Assembly (NCBI GenBank): GCA_942492125.1
Contig: CALODM010000042.1
Span: forward strand, 21,028 to 85,027
DNA: 64,000 nt
Reading direction: 5' to 3'
From: BCD1 sp942492125
GTDB lineage: Bacteria > Bacteroidota > Bacteroidia > Chitinophagales > Saprospiraceae
Shown here: piece after piece, positions 55,266-64,000 of the stretch
How the letters are laid out: each line of letters starts with the position of its first letter
How positions within the stretch are numbered: position 1 is the stretch's first letter
Program-made: the position numbers and the translations under genes
The notes under the pieces: generated by a model
What the model saw: the letters and a program-made list of their open reading frames with translations, nothing else
Told to the model about the DNA's origin: nothing
Databases searched by the model: none

Positions 55266-58096
55266 AGATCAATAATGTCCTGTCTATGGGTTTCTATTAA
55301 CTCCGGACTGATGTATGAGCTGGCAATTCCCATAATTGCGAACGCTTTCAAACGATTGTCTCCAAGATCATCACAGAGTTGTCTGGCACGTTGAAGATAG
55401 GGCAGAGCTTCTTCGCCTTTGAACCGGCTGGCAAAATGAACACCAATGTTGATGAGCGACATGGCCAGTCTGCGTATATCTCCGATCAGTTGTGCTTTCT
55501 CCATGGCTTTTCGTAAAAACTCCATACTGAAATCGAATTGTTCAGCGTGGTTATATGTCGCTCCAATATTTATCAGGCAATCAATCACTTCATCATCCTG
55601 TTTCAGCTTCTCAAATATTGACAAAGCCTCTTTCAGAATATCTACGGCTTCATATACCTTGCCTTGAGCACCCCATAACGCGCCCAGTTGTTTGCTGGCC
55701 TTTGCTGTTATCTGCGATTTGGACTGTTCCTGTGCTTTGGCCAACACTTCCAGAAGCACTTTTTCCGCCTGAGGGACTTCTCCGATTCTGCGCCAGACAG
55801 ACCCGAGTTTGAGCTTGATATCGATACTCCTGGCTTCCATATCTTTTTCGGGAATATCCAGTCCGGGCAATAATTTTTGAGCATCAAGCAAGTGATCCCT
55901 TGACACAATCTGATCACCCATGGAATCTGCATAGTTTGCAGCGGCAATATGAAAATCTACCTGTTTATCTATCTGGTCACAAAACTCAGCATGTCTCAGA
56001 GCTCTTTCCGCCACACGCCCGATGTTATTTTTATGGAGAGTTTCCAGAGTAGATAACGCCTTGGAATGGAGCCTCATCTTCTCATCTTCAGGAATTTTTT
56101 CATAGACGGCATCCCGTAGTTTCAGGTGAGTGAATCGGTAGGTTCCACCCTCAAAGATATCTTCCTCAAAAATACGCTGGCGCAGCAGTTGATCAACCTG
56201 ATCCAGAAATAGATTTTCATCAATGCCGCTGACTTCTTCCAATTCATCTGCGCGAAAGATTTTACCTAAAATTGCGCCTGCCTGAACAACCTCCCTGACG
56301 TTATCTTCAAACCGCTCCACCCGGCGACCAATGATTTGAGTAATTCGCTGATTGTCCCCCAGGGATGGAGCCCCTTCGTCACTTTCGACATAATTCCACA
56401 TGGGATCCGGTTGATTCTCGATGAGATCTCTCAGAAGTTCAACAACATGCAGGGGATTACCGCTGGACTCTTCAAATATCACTGATCCCAGAGTCGGCGA
56501 TGACGATCCGCCCAGAAGAGATGTGACCATCCGATTGACGGCAATTTTGTCCAGTCCTTTCAAATGAATATCAGTTCTTGTTTGTCGTTCATTAAGCCAT
56601 TCGAGAAATTCTGCCAGGGCAAAAGTCATTTCAGAATTTTCATCCCGATAGCCAAGAACCAGCATCATGCCTTTGTGAGAGCCACTCTCGGTGCCCATGC
56701 TGTGTAATTGAATAAGGTGTTTCAGCAGAAGAAAATCACCGGATTTTGCCAGGTGAACATCATCGAGAATCAGAAGAAGTTGTTGTTTTCCTGCCAATTG
56801 ATCGAGGATATTCAAGATTTGTGCGGCGATTTGTTTCAGGTTGACGGCCTGGATTACTCCGTCGGCAGGGTTTCCTTCAAGGGATTTGATTGTTTCATCA
56901 ATGGCGTAAAAAAAATGATCGTATTGCAAGTATCGGTTGAAGGGCTGAATCATCTGCCGTTTTCTTGCTCCAGCGTGACCTCGTTTCAGGGCGTATAAAA
57001 TACCATTATGTATCGGACCATCCTTCTGAAACTCTCCATAACAAACGATCTGTTGAGCAAGCTCCGGCATTCGTTGAAATTGCGTCACTAACCGGGACTT
57101 TCCTATGCCCGTTTTTCCATGAACCGTGACGACATTCAACTGTCCATGCGCCGTTTCGTCATACTTTTGGACAAGTTTTCTCATCTCAACTTCCCGACCA
57201 CATAAATCTGGAGTAAACAGAAGACCGGTCATAAAAACTGAACATCTTGGATCGGGTTTGACATAGTCGGTGCCATCCTGAATTCGCTGGATCCAGTCGG
57301 CAACCTCACATGCGCTGTTGGGTCGATCATCCGGCCGTTTGGCCAGAAGTGTTATCATCAGATTTTGCAGGTTTTCATTGATATTAAGGTTATGCTGTAT
57401 CGGTGGTGGTGGTTCTGCGGTCTGGTGCAGGGTCATGAGCAACAGGGGATTATCAACGGCGAAGGGAGCTCTGCCGGTAATGGCTTCATACATGATGACA
57501 CCCAGAGAATAGAGATCCGAACGCAAATCAACGGAGGAGCTGTTCATTTGTTCCGGGGCCATATATCGAAGAGATCCCAGAAATGTCGGGATTGCTGTGG
57601 TGGTCGTATCGGATTGCAACCAGTGGATGATACCGAAATCAAGAAGTTTCAGTGGAGGATTGGCATCGGGGCCCATAATCATTATGTTACCGGGTTTCAA
57701 ATCGCGATGGATCATTCGTTTTGAATGGATATATTCCAATGTTTCACACAGGTATTTTATCCAGGTCAACACCTGATTGATCCATTGAAGATCATGTTCA
57801 CGGGGCTGAGCCAATACATGATCCAATGATTTACCATCAATGTATTCCATGAGGAAAAACAAGAGATTTTCATTGGATTCCATTTCTCTGACACGCACAA
57901 TTGCCGGATGCTCCAATGTTTTCAGAGCGCGAAACTCTCGGCGAAAACGCTGTACAAACAGCGGATTTGACATATCCCCCTTGAACTGTTTGGCAGCCCA
58001 GAACGTACCTTCGGTCTCGTCCTTAACCAGGAATATACGCCCCATGCCCCCTTCGCCAAGCTTCCGAATAATAGAGTATTGCCCTATCTTCTGCAC
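55229..58096 (-). CDS. Ser/Thr protein kinase with AAA ATPase and TPR domains, C-terminus probably missing
   Basis: A 955-residue signalling protein. Kinase domain, residues about 7-270: Gly-rich loop GEGGMGR, Lys36, catalytic HRDLKPGN (Asp132), DFG at 153-155, APEQM. AAA/NACHT-like ATPase, about 300-700: Walker A GKTGIGKS at 327-334 and Walker B LLLILDDVHLA. TPR repeats run from about 735 to the end. The GTG start at 58,096 has AAAGGAGG 9 bases upstream. The TPR array stops at the junction, so the protein is probably cut short. Such kinases sense or scaffold through their TPRs; the target is unknown. Confidence 0.85.
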   Translation of the reverse strand: MQKIGQYSIIRKLGEGGMGRIFLVKDETEGTFWAAKQFKGDMSNPLFVQRFRREFRALKTLEHPAIVRVREMESNENLLFFLMEYIDGKSLDHVLAQPREHDLQWINQVLTWIKYLCETLEYIHSKRMIHRDLKPGNIMIMGPDANPPLKLLDFGIIHWLQSDTTTTAIPTFLGSLRYMAPEQMNSSSVDLRSDLYSLGVIMYEAITGRAPFAVDNPLLLMTLHQTAEPPPPIQHNLNINENLQNLMITLLAKRPDDRPNSACEVADWIQRIQDGTDYVKPDPRCSVFMTGLLFTPDLCGREVEMRKLVQKYDETAHGQLNVVTVHGKTGIGKSRLVTQFQRMPELAQQIVCYGEFQKDGPIHNGILYALKRGHAGARKRQMIQPFNRYLQYDHFFYAIDETIKSLEGNPADGVIQAVNLKQIAAQILNILDQLAGKQQLLLILDDVHLAKSGDFLLLKHLIQLHSMGTESGSHKGMMLVLGYRDENSEMTFALAEFLEWLNERQTRTDIHLKGLDKIAVNRMVTSLLGGSSSPTLGSVIFEESSGNPLHVVELLRDLIENQPDPMWNYVESDEGAPSLGDNQRITQIIGRRVERFEDNVREVVQAGAILGKIFRADELEEVSGIDENLFLDQVDQLLRQRIFEEDIFEGGTYRFTHLKLRDAVYEKIPEDEKMRLHSKALSTLETLHKNNIGRVAERALRHAEFCDQIDKQVDFHIAAANYADSMGDQIVSRDHLLDAQKLLPGLDIPEKDMEARSIDIKLKLGSVWRRIGEVPQAEKVLLEVLAKAQEQSKSQITAKASKQLGALWGAQGKVYEAVDILKEALSIFEKLKQDDEVIDCLINIGATYNHAEQFDFSMEFLRKAMEKAQLIGDIRRLAMSLINIGVHFASRFKGEEALPYLQRARQLCDDLGDNRLKAFAIMGIASSYISPELIETHRQDIIDLTDQADFWARLR

Positions 58097-58172
58097 GATC
58101 GATATCCTCCTTTGAGGTATTACTGATTCGTAACAGAAGACAGGGGTATTGTCAATTTACGGCAGTCACCGT

Positions 58173-58862
58173 TCAACGCAGTTTGAAATGAACCGTGATC
58201 TCCATGATGACTGCTACCGGAACACCATTCATGGTCGCTGGTTTGAAGCGCCATTGACGCAGTGCTTCCATGGCTGCTCCATCGCATCGGGAATTGAGAG
58301 AACGAATAACTTCAATATCCTCAGGATGTCCATCTCTGTTGATAATACAACGCAATTGAGTCGCACCCTGTATACCAAGTTTGGCATCATATTTCGGGTA
58401 TTCCGGCGCAACCCTATAGATGCAGCGCGGGACCTCAATATCCGGATTATTATATGAATAAGGTCCATTGTCCAGAGCCTCAATATCCGGTATATCCTGA
58501 GTCACCTCCTGCCAGTTGTTCATTATCTCGTTGGGGCTCAGATCAAGTTTTCCCGGAATTGGCACAATCTCAGGTGGCTTCACAACAGATTGCCGTGAAG
58601 GCACTCGATTTCTGCTGCTTGAGACAACCTTCGGTGGATTGGTCTTTTCCGGCCGCGGCGTCGGTGCTTTGGGGGGTTACTGATGTAACACCGTGGTTGA
58701 ATCCATTTTGGGTTGTTCCCATTTGTCCGACCCACACTCTGCATGACGATAGCTATACAGCAGCAAGATATGAAACAAAATTGCTGCCAGAATCGCCAGA
58801 CGAACCCTCCTTCCGTAAGAATCTTTCAGTTTACTGCTTTTTTCTCTGTTATAATGACGCAT
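58173..58862 (-). pseudogene. TonB-like energy transducer, interrupted by an in-frame stop
   Basis: TonB couples the inner-membrane proton gradient to outer-membrane receptors. ATG 58,862 has a perfect AAGGAGG 5 bases upstream. An N-terminal helix (LAILAAILFHILLLYS) is followed by TAA at 58,677-58,679. In the same frame a Pro-rich linker continues (PPKAPTPRPEKTNPPK), and then a TonB C-terminal domain: PRCIYRVAPEYP, GATQLRCIINRDGHPEDIEVI, AAMEALRQWRFKPATMNGVPV. Total length of 229 codons is normal. The stop is either a sequence error or a recent nonsense mutation. No ExbB/ExbD genes are nearby. The kinase lies 76 bases downstream on the same strand. Confidence 0.8.
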
Positions 58863-58964
58863 AATGACCTCCTTGTGAATGGTTACTTCCATCGTCACAG
58901 GGATACACGGATGATGTTTCAAAAGGTTTTAATGAAATTGAACCCTGACCCCGGAGGAGTCCAA

Positions 58965-60302
58965 ATGCTGGATAATCCGCGTCGAATACATGAAATCAAT
59001 ACCGGTTCAGCAACACATCAGGGCCCGGTTGTCTACTGGATGAGCCGGGACCAGCGCGTTGACGGAAACTGGGCACTCAATCATGGTTTGGAGCTGGCCA
59101 TGAAGAACTCTTGCGAGTTTCATGTCGTCTTCTCACTGGTGGATCATTTTCTTGGAGCCACACGCCGTCATTTTGATTTTATGCTTAGGGGGTTGCAGGA
59201 AGTTGAATCCCGGTTGCATGATCTGGGTATACCTTTTCACATGTTATCGGGTTCACCTGCAGAAGAGATCCCGCGATTTGTCCGGGAGTTCCATGTATCG
59301 CATCTTGTGACGGATTTTGATCCATTGCGAATCAAACGCAAATGGACCGACACCGTGGCATCTGCCATCAATATTCCCTTTCACCAGGTGGATGCCCACA
59401 ATATCGTCCCATGCCGGATTGCCTATCCCAAACGGGCATTTGGCGCTTATGTTATCCGTAAACCGATCATGTCGCGTTTGCCGGAGTATTTGACTCCGTT
59501 CCCGAGCATTCAGCCGGTCAGTCAGAATGTAAATTATCCGACCAATCCCTGGGATAAGCTTTTTGCACAGGTTCAAAAACTGGGTGCGCCCGATCCGATG
59601 GATCGATTTCAACCGGGATATAGCGCAGGTATGGATATGCTTCAGGAGTTCATGGAGCAGCGACTGGATCTGTACGGGGAGTGCAGCAATGATCCCACAC
59701 GGGACGCCATCAGTCACCTGTCACCGTATCTGCATTTCGGGCAGATTTCGGCACAAGAGGTGGCTTTGAGGGTTCAGGAGACCGGTAGTCCCGGTGCTGC
59801 TGATTTTCTGGAACAGCTCATTGTGCGCCGCGAATTGTCAGACAAATACTGCTGGCATACTCCGAACTATGATTCGGTGGATGCCTTTCCGGAGTGGGCA
59901 TTAAAAACCATCGAGGACCACCGTTCTGATCCCAGGGACTACATCTATGAGCTCCAGCAGTTTGAAAAAGCCGAGACCCACGACGTGTTATGGAACGCTG
60001 CCCAGCGGGAAATGGTTATGAGCGGCAAGATGCACAACTACATGCGGATGTACTGGGCGAAGAAGATCCTGGAATGGACGCCGGATGCAGAGACGGCTAT
60101 GGAGTATGCCATTATGCTGAACGACACGTATTCCCTGGATGGACGTGATCCCAATGGCTACGCTGGTATTGCCTGGAGTGTTGGTGGTGTCCATGACCGC
60201 GCCTGGTCGGAGCGGCCGGTGTTTGGCAAGATTCGCTACATGAATGCCCGCGGAGCCCGGCGGAAGTTCGATGTGGACGAATATGTCAGCAGATGGTTCT
60301 AA
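58965..60302 (+). CDS. phr: Class II deoxyribodipyrimidine photolyase
   Basis: Light-driven repair of UV-induced pyrimidine dimers. I chose the ATG at 58,965 (MLDNPRRIHEIN), which has GGAGGAG 5 bases upstream and gives 445 residues, typical for class II. The alpha/beta domain begins GPVVYWMSRDQRVDGNWAL, the class II signature for this group. The FAD domain carries HLSPYLHFGQISAQE, RRELSDKYCWHTPNYD, and near the end MYWAKKILEW, LNDTYSLDGRDPNGYAGIAWSVGGVHDRAW. The gene is divergent from TonB and followed, 86 bases on, by endonuclease III, forming a DNA-repair pair. Confidence 0.94.
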   Translation: MLDNPRRIHEINTGSATHQGPVVYWMSRDQRVDGNWALNHGLELAMKNSCEFHVVFSLVDHFLGATRRHFDFMLRGLQEVESRLHDLGIPFHMLSGSPAEEIPRFVREFHVSHLVTDFDPLRIKRKWTDTVASAINIPFHQVDAHNIVPCRIAYPKRAFGAYVIRKPIMSRLPEYLTPFPSIQPVSQNVNYPTNPWDKLFAQVQKLGAPDPMDRFQPGYSAGMDMLQEFMEQRLDLYGECSNDPTRDAISHLSPYLHFGQISAQEVALRVQETGSPGAADFLEQLIVRRELSDKYCWHTPNYDSVDAFPEWALKTIEDHRSDPRDYIYELQQFEKAETHDVLWNAAQREMVMSGKMHNYMRMYWAKKILEWTPDAETAMEYAIMLNDTYSLDGRDPNGYAGIAWSVGGVHDRAWSERPVFGKIRYMNARGARRKFDVDEYVSRWF

Positions 60303-60388
60303 TCTCTGCATCTTTGCGTCAGTTGCGAGAGACAATAGAAAACTCATCTGATTTCTGTTATTTCTAGGTCCCAGGAGGAACATGAAGC

Positions 60389-61045
60389 ATGCGTGAAAAA
60401 AAAGCCGACAAGCAAGCCAGAGCACTGTCCATCATTCAACAGCTCATGAAGGATTTTCCAGAACCGGAATCCGCCCTGGATTACGTTAATCCGCTGCAGT
60501 GTCTGGTGGCAACCATTCTGTCCGCGCAATGCACAGACGCCCGGGTCAACCTGGTGACACCGGCGTTGTTTGAGCGGTATCCCACTGCAAAAGATTTTGC
60601 TGAAGCTGATCAGACTGAGCTTGAGGAGTTGATCCGATCCACTGGATTTTTCCGTAACAAGGCCAGCAATATCATCAAATGCTGCAACGCCCTGGTGGAT
60701 CTGCACAAAGGTGCTGTTCCGGATAACATGGATGACCTGGTCAAACTCGATGGTGTCGGGCGAAAAACCGCCAATTGCGTCATTGGGAATGCATACAACA
60801 AACCGGCGGTCATGGTGGACACCCATGTGAAACGTCTGACCTGGCGCATGCGGTTTACCACCAACACGAATCCCGACAAGATCGAGTTCGATGTAAAAGC
60901 ACTGTTCCCTGAGGATTTGTGGATGCCGGCGTCTCATGCCTTGATCCTGCACGGCCGAAACGTATGCAAGGCTCGCAAACCGGCCTGCTCAACATGCTCC
61001 GTAAACGAAATTTGCCCCAAACGCGACGTGAAAGCACATTCTTAA
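60389..61045 (+). CDS. nth: Endonuclease III
   Basis: A 218-residue DNA glycosylase/AP lyase removing oxidised pyrimidines. The helix-hairpin-helix LDGVGRKTANCVIG contains the catalytic Lys126, and the catalytic Asp144 is in VDTHVKRL. A 4Fe-4S cluster ligand set C-x6-C-x2-C-x5-C occupies Cys193, 200, 203 and 209. Length is normal. The ATG at 60,389 follows CAGGAGG. The gene ends just before the degenerate repeat block. Confidence 0.96.
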   Translation: MREKKADKQARALSIIQQLMKDFPEPESALDYVNPLQCLVATILSAQCTDARVNLVTPALFERYPTAKDFAEADQTELEELIRSTGFFRNKASNIIKCCNALVDLHKGAVPDNMDDLVKLDGVGRKTANCVIGNAYNKPAVMVDTHVKRLTWRMRFTTNTNPDKIEFDVKALFPEDLWMPASHALILHGRNVCKARKPACSTCSVNEICPKRDVKAHS

Positions 61046-61047
61046 CG

Positions 61048-61070
61048 GCCCCTCACCTGACCTCTCCCTA
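61048..61070 (+). repeat. Left imperfect inverted flank of the repeat block
   Basis: GGCCCCTCACCTGACCTCTCC right after nth resembles the reverse complement of 63,129-63,152 (GCCTCACCTTAACCCCCTCTCC). The pair therefore brackets the 2-kb non-coding block in inverted orientation. Such short GA/CT-rich motifs are common in some intergenic regions, so their pairing may be chance. Confidence 0.4.
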
Positions 61071-61237
61071 TTGAAAGCAACCTATCCATGGGACACAAGT
61101 GTCGCTGGACAATGGGAAGTACAAATATTTACTCGCACTAAGACACAAGACCGCAAAGAAATTTTTAAGATTCAACAACAAATTACACGAATACGACGTA
61201 GACGGATGATATTTCCGGTAGGATCCAAGATGGCGTC

Positions 61238-63020
61238 AGATAAACGCTCTCTTTCTATTTCACTACGAAAAACGCGAATGTGCGCGAAAGGATCTGCAGT
61301 CATGCAAGATGGCAGGGTGCCAATTCAGTATTGAAAACGGAAGCGGGTCTATTTCTTTTGCATAAATTGCTGAAAACAAAGCTCTTGTGCCCGGATCATT
61401 GACTGATTGCCTGAAACAGTTTTTAGCGTACTTTAGCGCATTTAGTAGTGAAACAGGGCCAGAGCATTTTCTTTCTTTTCCACTACGAAAAACGCGAATG
61501 GCGCGAAAGGATCTTCAGTCACGCAAGATGGCAGGGTTCCATTTCAGCATTGAAAACGGAAGCGGGTCTATTTCTTTTGCATAAATTGCTGAAAACAAAG
61601 TTCTTGTGCCCTGATCATTGACTGATTGCTTGAAATAGTTTTTAGCGTACTTTAGCGCATTTAGTAGTGAAACAGGGCCAGAGCTTCTCTTTCTTTTCCA
61701 CTACGAAAAACGCGAATGGACGCGAAAGGATCTTCAGTCATGCAAGACAGCGGGTGCCAATTCAGCATTAAAAACGGAAGATGGTCTATTTCTTTTGCAT
61801 AAATTGCTGAAATCAAAGTTCTTGTGCCTGATCATTGACTGATTGCCTGAAATAGTTTTTAGCGTAAATTTAGCGCATTTAGTAGTGAAACAGGGCCGAG
61901 CTTCTCTTTCTTTCCACTACGAAAAACGCGAATGGACGCGAAAGGATCTTCTGTACGCAAGATAGCGGGTTCCATTTCAGTCATGGAAACGAAAGCAGGT
62001 ATATATTTTCTTTTGAAATCTATGCTGAAATCAAAGTTCTTGTGCCTGATCATTGACTGATTGCCTGAAACAGTTTTTAGCGTACGCAATTTAGCGCATT
62101 TAGTAGTAGTGAAGAAATAGAGCGCATTTTGAGTAGTGAAACATGGCCAGAGCATTCTCTTTCTTTTTCCACTACGAAAAACGCGAATGGACGCGAAAGG
62201 ATCTTCTGTCACGCAAGATAGCAGGGTTCCATTTCGGTCATGGAAACGAAAGCAGGTATATATTTTCTTTAAATCTATGCAAATCAAGTTCTTGTGCCGT
62301 GATCATTGACTGATTGCCTGAAAGAGTTTTTAGCGTAATTTAGCGCATTTAGTAGTGAGGCCTGAGCTCCCTCCACTACGAAAAACGCAAATGGCGCGAA
62401 AGGAACTTCTGCACGCAAGACAGCTGGGTGCAATTCAGTATTGAAAACGGAAGCGGGCGTCGCAGAAATTGAGCGCATTTAGTAGTGAAACAGGGCCAGA
62501 GCACTTTTCTTTCTTTTCCACTACGAAAAACGCGAATGTGCGCGAAAGGAACTTCGGTCACGCAAGACAACGGGTGCCAGTGCAGTTTTAATAACGGTAG
62601 TTGGCATCTGTTTCTTTTGCATAAATTACTAAAAACAAAGCTCTTGTGCCCTGATCATTGACTGATTGCCTGAAAGAGTTTTTAGCGAAATTTAGCGCAT
62701 TTAGTAGTGAAGAAATTGAGCGCATTTAGTAGTGAAACAGGGCCAGAGCATTTTCTTTCTTTTCCACTACGAAAAACGCTAATGGGCGCGAAAGGATCTT
62801 CGGTCACGCAAGATGGAAAGGTGCCAGTGCAAATCAAGTTCTTGTGCCCTGATCATTGACTGATTGCCTGAAATGGTTTTTAGCGTAATTTAGCGCATTT
62901 AGTATCATTGACTGATTGCCTGAAGAGTTTTTAGCTAAATGCTTGGCGCATTTAGTAGTGAGGCAGAACCGAAGCATTTTTTCTTTCTATTTTTCTGAAA
63001 ACGCGGATGTGCGCGAATCT
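61238..63020. repeat. Degenerate tandem repeat array, unit about 220 bp
   Basis: The core CACTACGAAAAACGC begins at 61,261, 61,481, 61,699, 61,915, 62,170, 62,374, 62,519 and 62,765. The first four units are evenly spaced (220, 218 and 216 bases); later ones range from 145 to 255 through internal gains and losses. Each full unit contains, in order, the CGCGAATGGACGCGAAAGG core, GCATAAATTGCTGAAA, TGATCATTGACTGATTGCCTG and TAGCGCATTTAGTAGTGAA. The sub-unit GCGCATTTAGTAGTGAAG is itself duplicated near 62,100 and 62,700. Short open frames on both strands only follow the repeat phase, and I see no gene. The preceding 61,071-61,237 holds related degenerate sequence (ACACGAATACGACG). From 63,025 to 63,170 nothing else is visible. 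Confidence 0.9.
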
Positions 63021-63128
63021 AAACTCGCTATTCCAGAAGCCTTGTATGGCAAAGGATAGATTGCATGCAACAGGAAGAATGTTAGTACATTCTATCGTAA
63101 ACTTCTCAATCATCCACTCTCAGTTTAC

Positions 63129-63152
63129 TCTGGAGAGGGGGTTAAGGTGAGG
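63129..63152 (-). repeat. Right imperfect inverted flank of the repeat block
   Basis: TCTGGAGAGGGGGTTAAGGTGAGG mirrors the motif at 61,048-61,070. It ends 19 bases before the ridA start codon. Confidence 0.4.
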
Positions 63153-63170
63153 CAAAAAAGGAGAAGTTAA

Positions 63171-63550
63171 ATGGATAGAAAAAATAATCAATACGAAAAA
63201 TGCCCCGGCCGCCATCGGCCCATACAGCCGGGTAATCAAAACCGGAAACCTCTGTTTGTTTCCGGACAGATACAACACGAACCTGCCACTGGAACTCTGG
63301 TGGAAGGGGCATAAAGAGCAGACTCGACAGGTCCTTAAAAATCTGGATGGGATTCTCCGGATCCGAAGGTCTGACCGCTCAAAATGCTGTGAAAGTGACA
63401 ATTTTCCTGAAGGACATGAATGATTTCGGTGTGGTCAATGAAATCTAGGACGAGATGTTCGGTGAAAATCCTCCGGCTCAGGAATGCGTGGAAGTAGCAC
63501 GATTGCCTAAAGATGTGCTGGTGGAGATCAGTTTAATAGCGACCTGCTAG
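63171..63550 (+). pseudogene. ridA: RidA (YjgF/YER057c/UK114) family gene, frameshifted
   Basis: RidA hydrolyses reactive enamine/imine intermediates of amino acid metabolism. The ATG at 63,171 follows AAGGAG by 9 bases. Frames must be combined: KIINTKNAPAAIGPYSR, then LFVSGQIQHEPATGTLVEGA, then IKEQTRQVLKNLDGIL, then GLTAQNAVKVTIFLKDMND, then FGENPPAQECVEVARLPKDVLVEISLIA to TAG 63,548-63,550. A TAG also replaces the expected Tyr in NEI-DEMFGENPP. The span of 380 bases equals an intact ridA. Indels sit in A or other runs (for example A6 after ATGGATAG), so poor sequence quality near the contig end is as likely as decay. Confidence 0.85.
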
Positions 63551-63851
63551 TTCAGCAGATCATTGCGCAGTCGGACGATATCATTACAGTGTCCAACCAC
63601 GCTTCTCCGCATCGTTTCCGAGTTAGAAGCCGATCAGCACGTGGAATTTCGGAACAGCGTTCCGTGAGGGCAGCGGTTCGGATGGCCACAATTGTCACGT
63701 TATATCGACCACGAAGTACAAGCTCCAGAATGCTTTTCCCTACAGGATTCACCAACTACCGGGATCAATTTCCCCCTGCGAAGCCATCTGGAACATTGAC
63801 GTAGTCAAGGCGAGGTTGTTCTTCGGACCGGGTGACAAAAAACGGATCCCA
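63547..63851 (-). pseudogene. TrkA_C domain fragment, frameshifted
   Basis: On the minus strand, DYVNVPDGFAGGN, then VGKSILELVLRGRYNVTIVAIR, then NAVPKFHVLIG and finally DIVRLRNDLLN before TAG 63,547-63,549 resemble the TrkA_C (RCK_C) domain of potassium and other transport proteins. The pieces lie in three frames. The gene is convergent with ridA, and the stops overlap. It may be the C-terminal part of the same gene as the CBS fragment upstream. Confidence 0.65.
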
Positions 63852-63871
63852 AGCGTTCCTTCTCACAGCTT

Positions 63872-64000
63872 TTAGGGATTATACAATTTGAATACGTCAC
63901 GGTAGTCGATAACGCCAAGAAAACGATGGGTGGATGGGTCCACAACCGGCGGTTCCTAGACTCCTGAGATGGCAAAGGTTCGAACTGATTCCAACAATGT
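63872..64000 (-). pseudogene. CBS-domain fragment at window edge
   Basis: Reading inward from the window end on the minus strand, LLESVRTFAISGV is followed by TAG, then EPPVVDPSTHRFLGVIDYRD and VFKLYNP up to TAA 63,872-63,874. The VVD-(x)n-FLGVIDYRDVF pattern is a typical CBS adenosine-binding module. Together with the TrkA_C piece it suggests a regulated ion-transport protein (for example a CLC-type channel with CBS and RCK_C parts); that is inference, as the transmembrane part lies outside the window. Confidence 0.65.

Noticed and set aside
61859..62570. Protein-coding genes on the minus strand of the repeat array
   Set aside because: The open frames repeat the same peptide pieces in phase with the DNA repeats and lack ribosome sites; stops appear whenever the repeat phase changes.
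61238..63020. CRISPR array
   Set aside because: Units are about 220 bp and diverged along their full length, without short identical repeats separated by unique spacers, and no cas genes are present.
38329..63550. Stop-codon reassignment (TGA in wbpI, TAA in tonB, TAG in ridA and the CBS piece)
   Set aside because: Three different stop codons are involved, each once or twice, and frame-shifting indels occur in the same regions. Intact genes end normally at all three stops.

Overview
The window joins two parts that look like different organisms. Positions 1 to about 55,245 read as a Bacteroidota genome, probably Saprospiraceae-like. Evidence: a type IX secretion C-terminal sorting domain, an UpxY-type NusG paralogue heading a capsule locus, lipoproteins with a Cys lipobox, promoters of the TTTG-N19-TAnnTTTG type, and almost no Shine-Dalgarno sequences. 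From about 55,260 to the end the genes have strong AGGAGG-type ribosome sites, look richer in G+C, and belong to other families. The two parts meet where two convergent genes are both cut short, so I read this as an assembly chimera or a recombination junction, not one native locus.

Layout of the left part. 1-13 kb is housekeeping: nicotinamidase (cut by the window edge), a DUF389 membrane protein, a LolD-like ATPase, a small membrane protein, diaminopimelate epimerase (frameshifted), an acyl-CoA dehydrogenase, valyl-tRNA synthetase, a secreted T9SS protein and LepA. A lipoprotein and L-2-hydroxyglutarate oxidase follow. From 15.4 to 55.2 kb lies one large surface-polysaccharide locus. It holds genes for a UDP-diacetamido-uronic acid (wbpE, wbpD, wbpA/tviB, wbpB, wbpI-like); the UpxY antiterminator; export and tyrosine kinase genes (Wza, Wzc) and a PHP-type phosphatase; a nonulosonic (sialic) acid set neuB-neuC-neuA; a Wzx flippase and a Wzy-like polymerase; and many GT4 glycosyltransferases. 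It also has a bi-domain oxidoreductase with a heparinase-like protein, a WbpV/WbpM-like pair with an initiating sugar-phosphate transferase, and GDP-mannose synthesis. Together they describe a Wzx/Wzy-dependent acidic capsule or O-antigen: sugars are made in the cytoplasm, assembled on a lipid carrier, flipped, polymerised and exported, with length controlled by Wzc and its phosphatase.

Layout of the right part. A Ser/Thr kinase-AAA-TPR signalling protein and a TonB-like protein lie on the minus strand. A class II DNA photolyase and endonuclease III (both DNA repair) lie on the plus strand. Then comes about 1.8 kb of degenerate tandem repeats of roughly 220 bp. The last 0.8 kb holds a frameshifted ridA (plus strand) and, convergent to it, remains of a CBS-domain and TrkA_C-domain protein (minus strand).

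Sequence quality matters here. Many well-conserved genes are broken by single-base indels, often in homopolymers (dapF, neuB, neuC, wzx, most genes from 28.3 to 36.1 kb, ridA). Their start-stop overlaps are restored once the indels are corrected, so most of these are probably sequencing errors, not pseudogenes. I see no tRNA, rRNA, CRISPR array, insertion sequence or phage gene.
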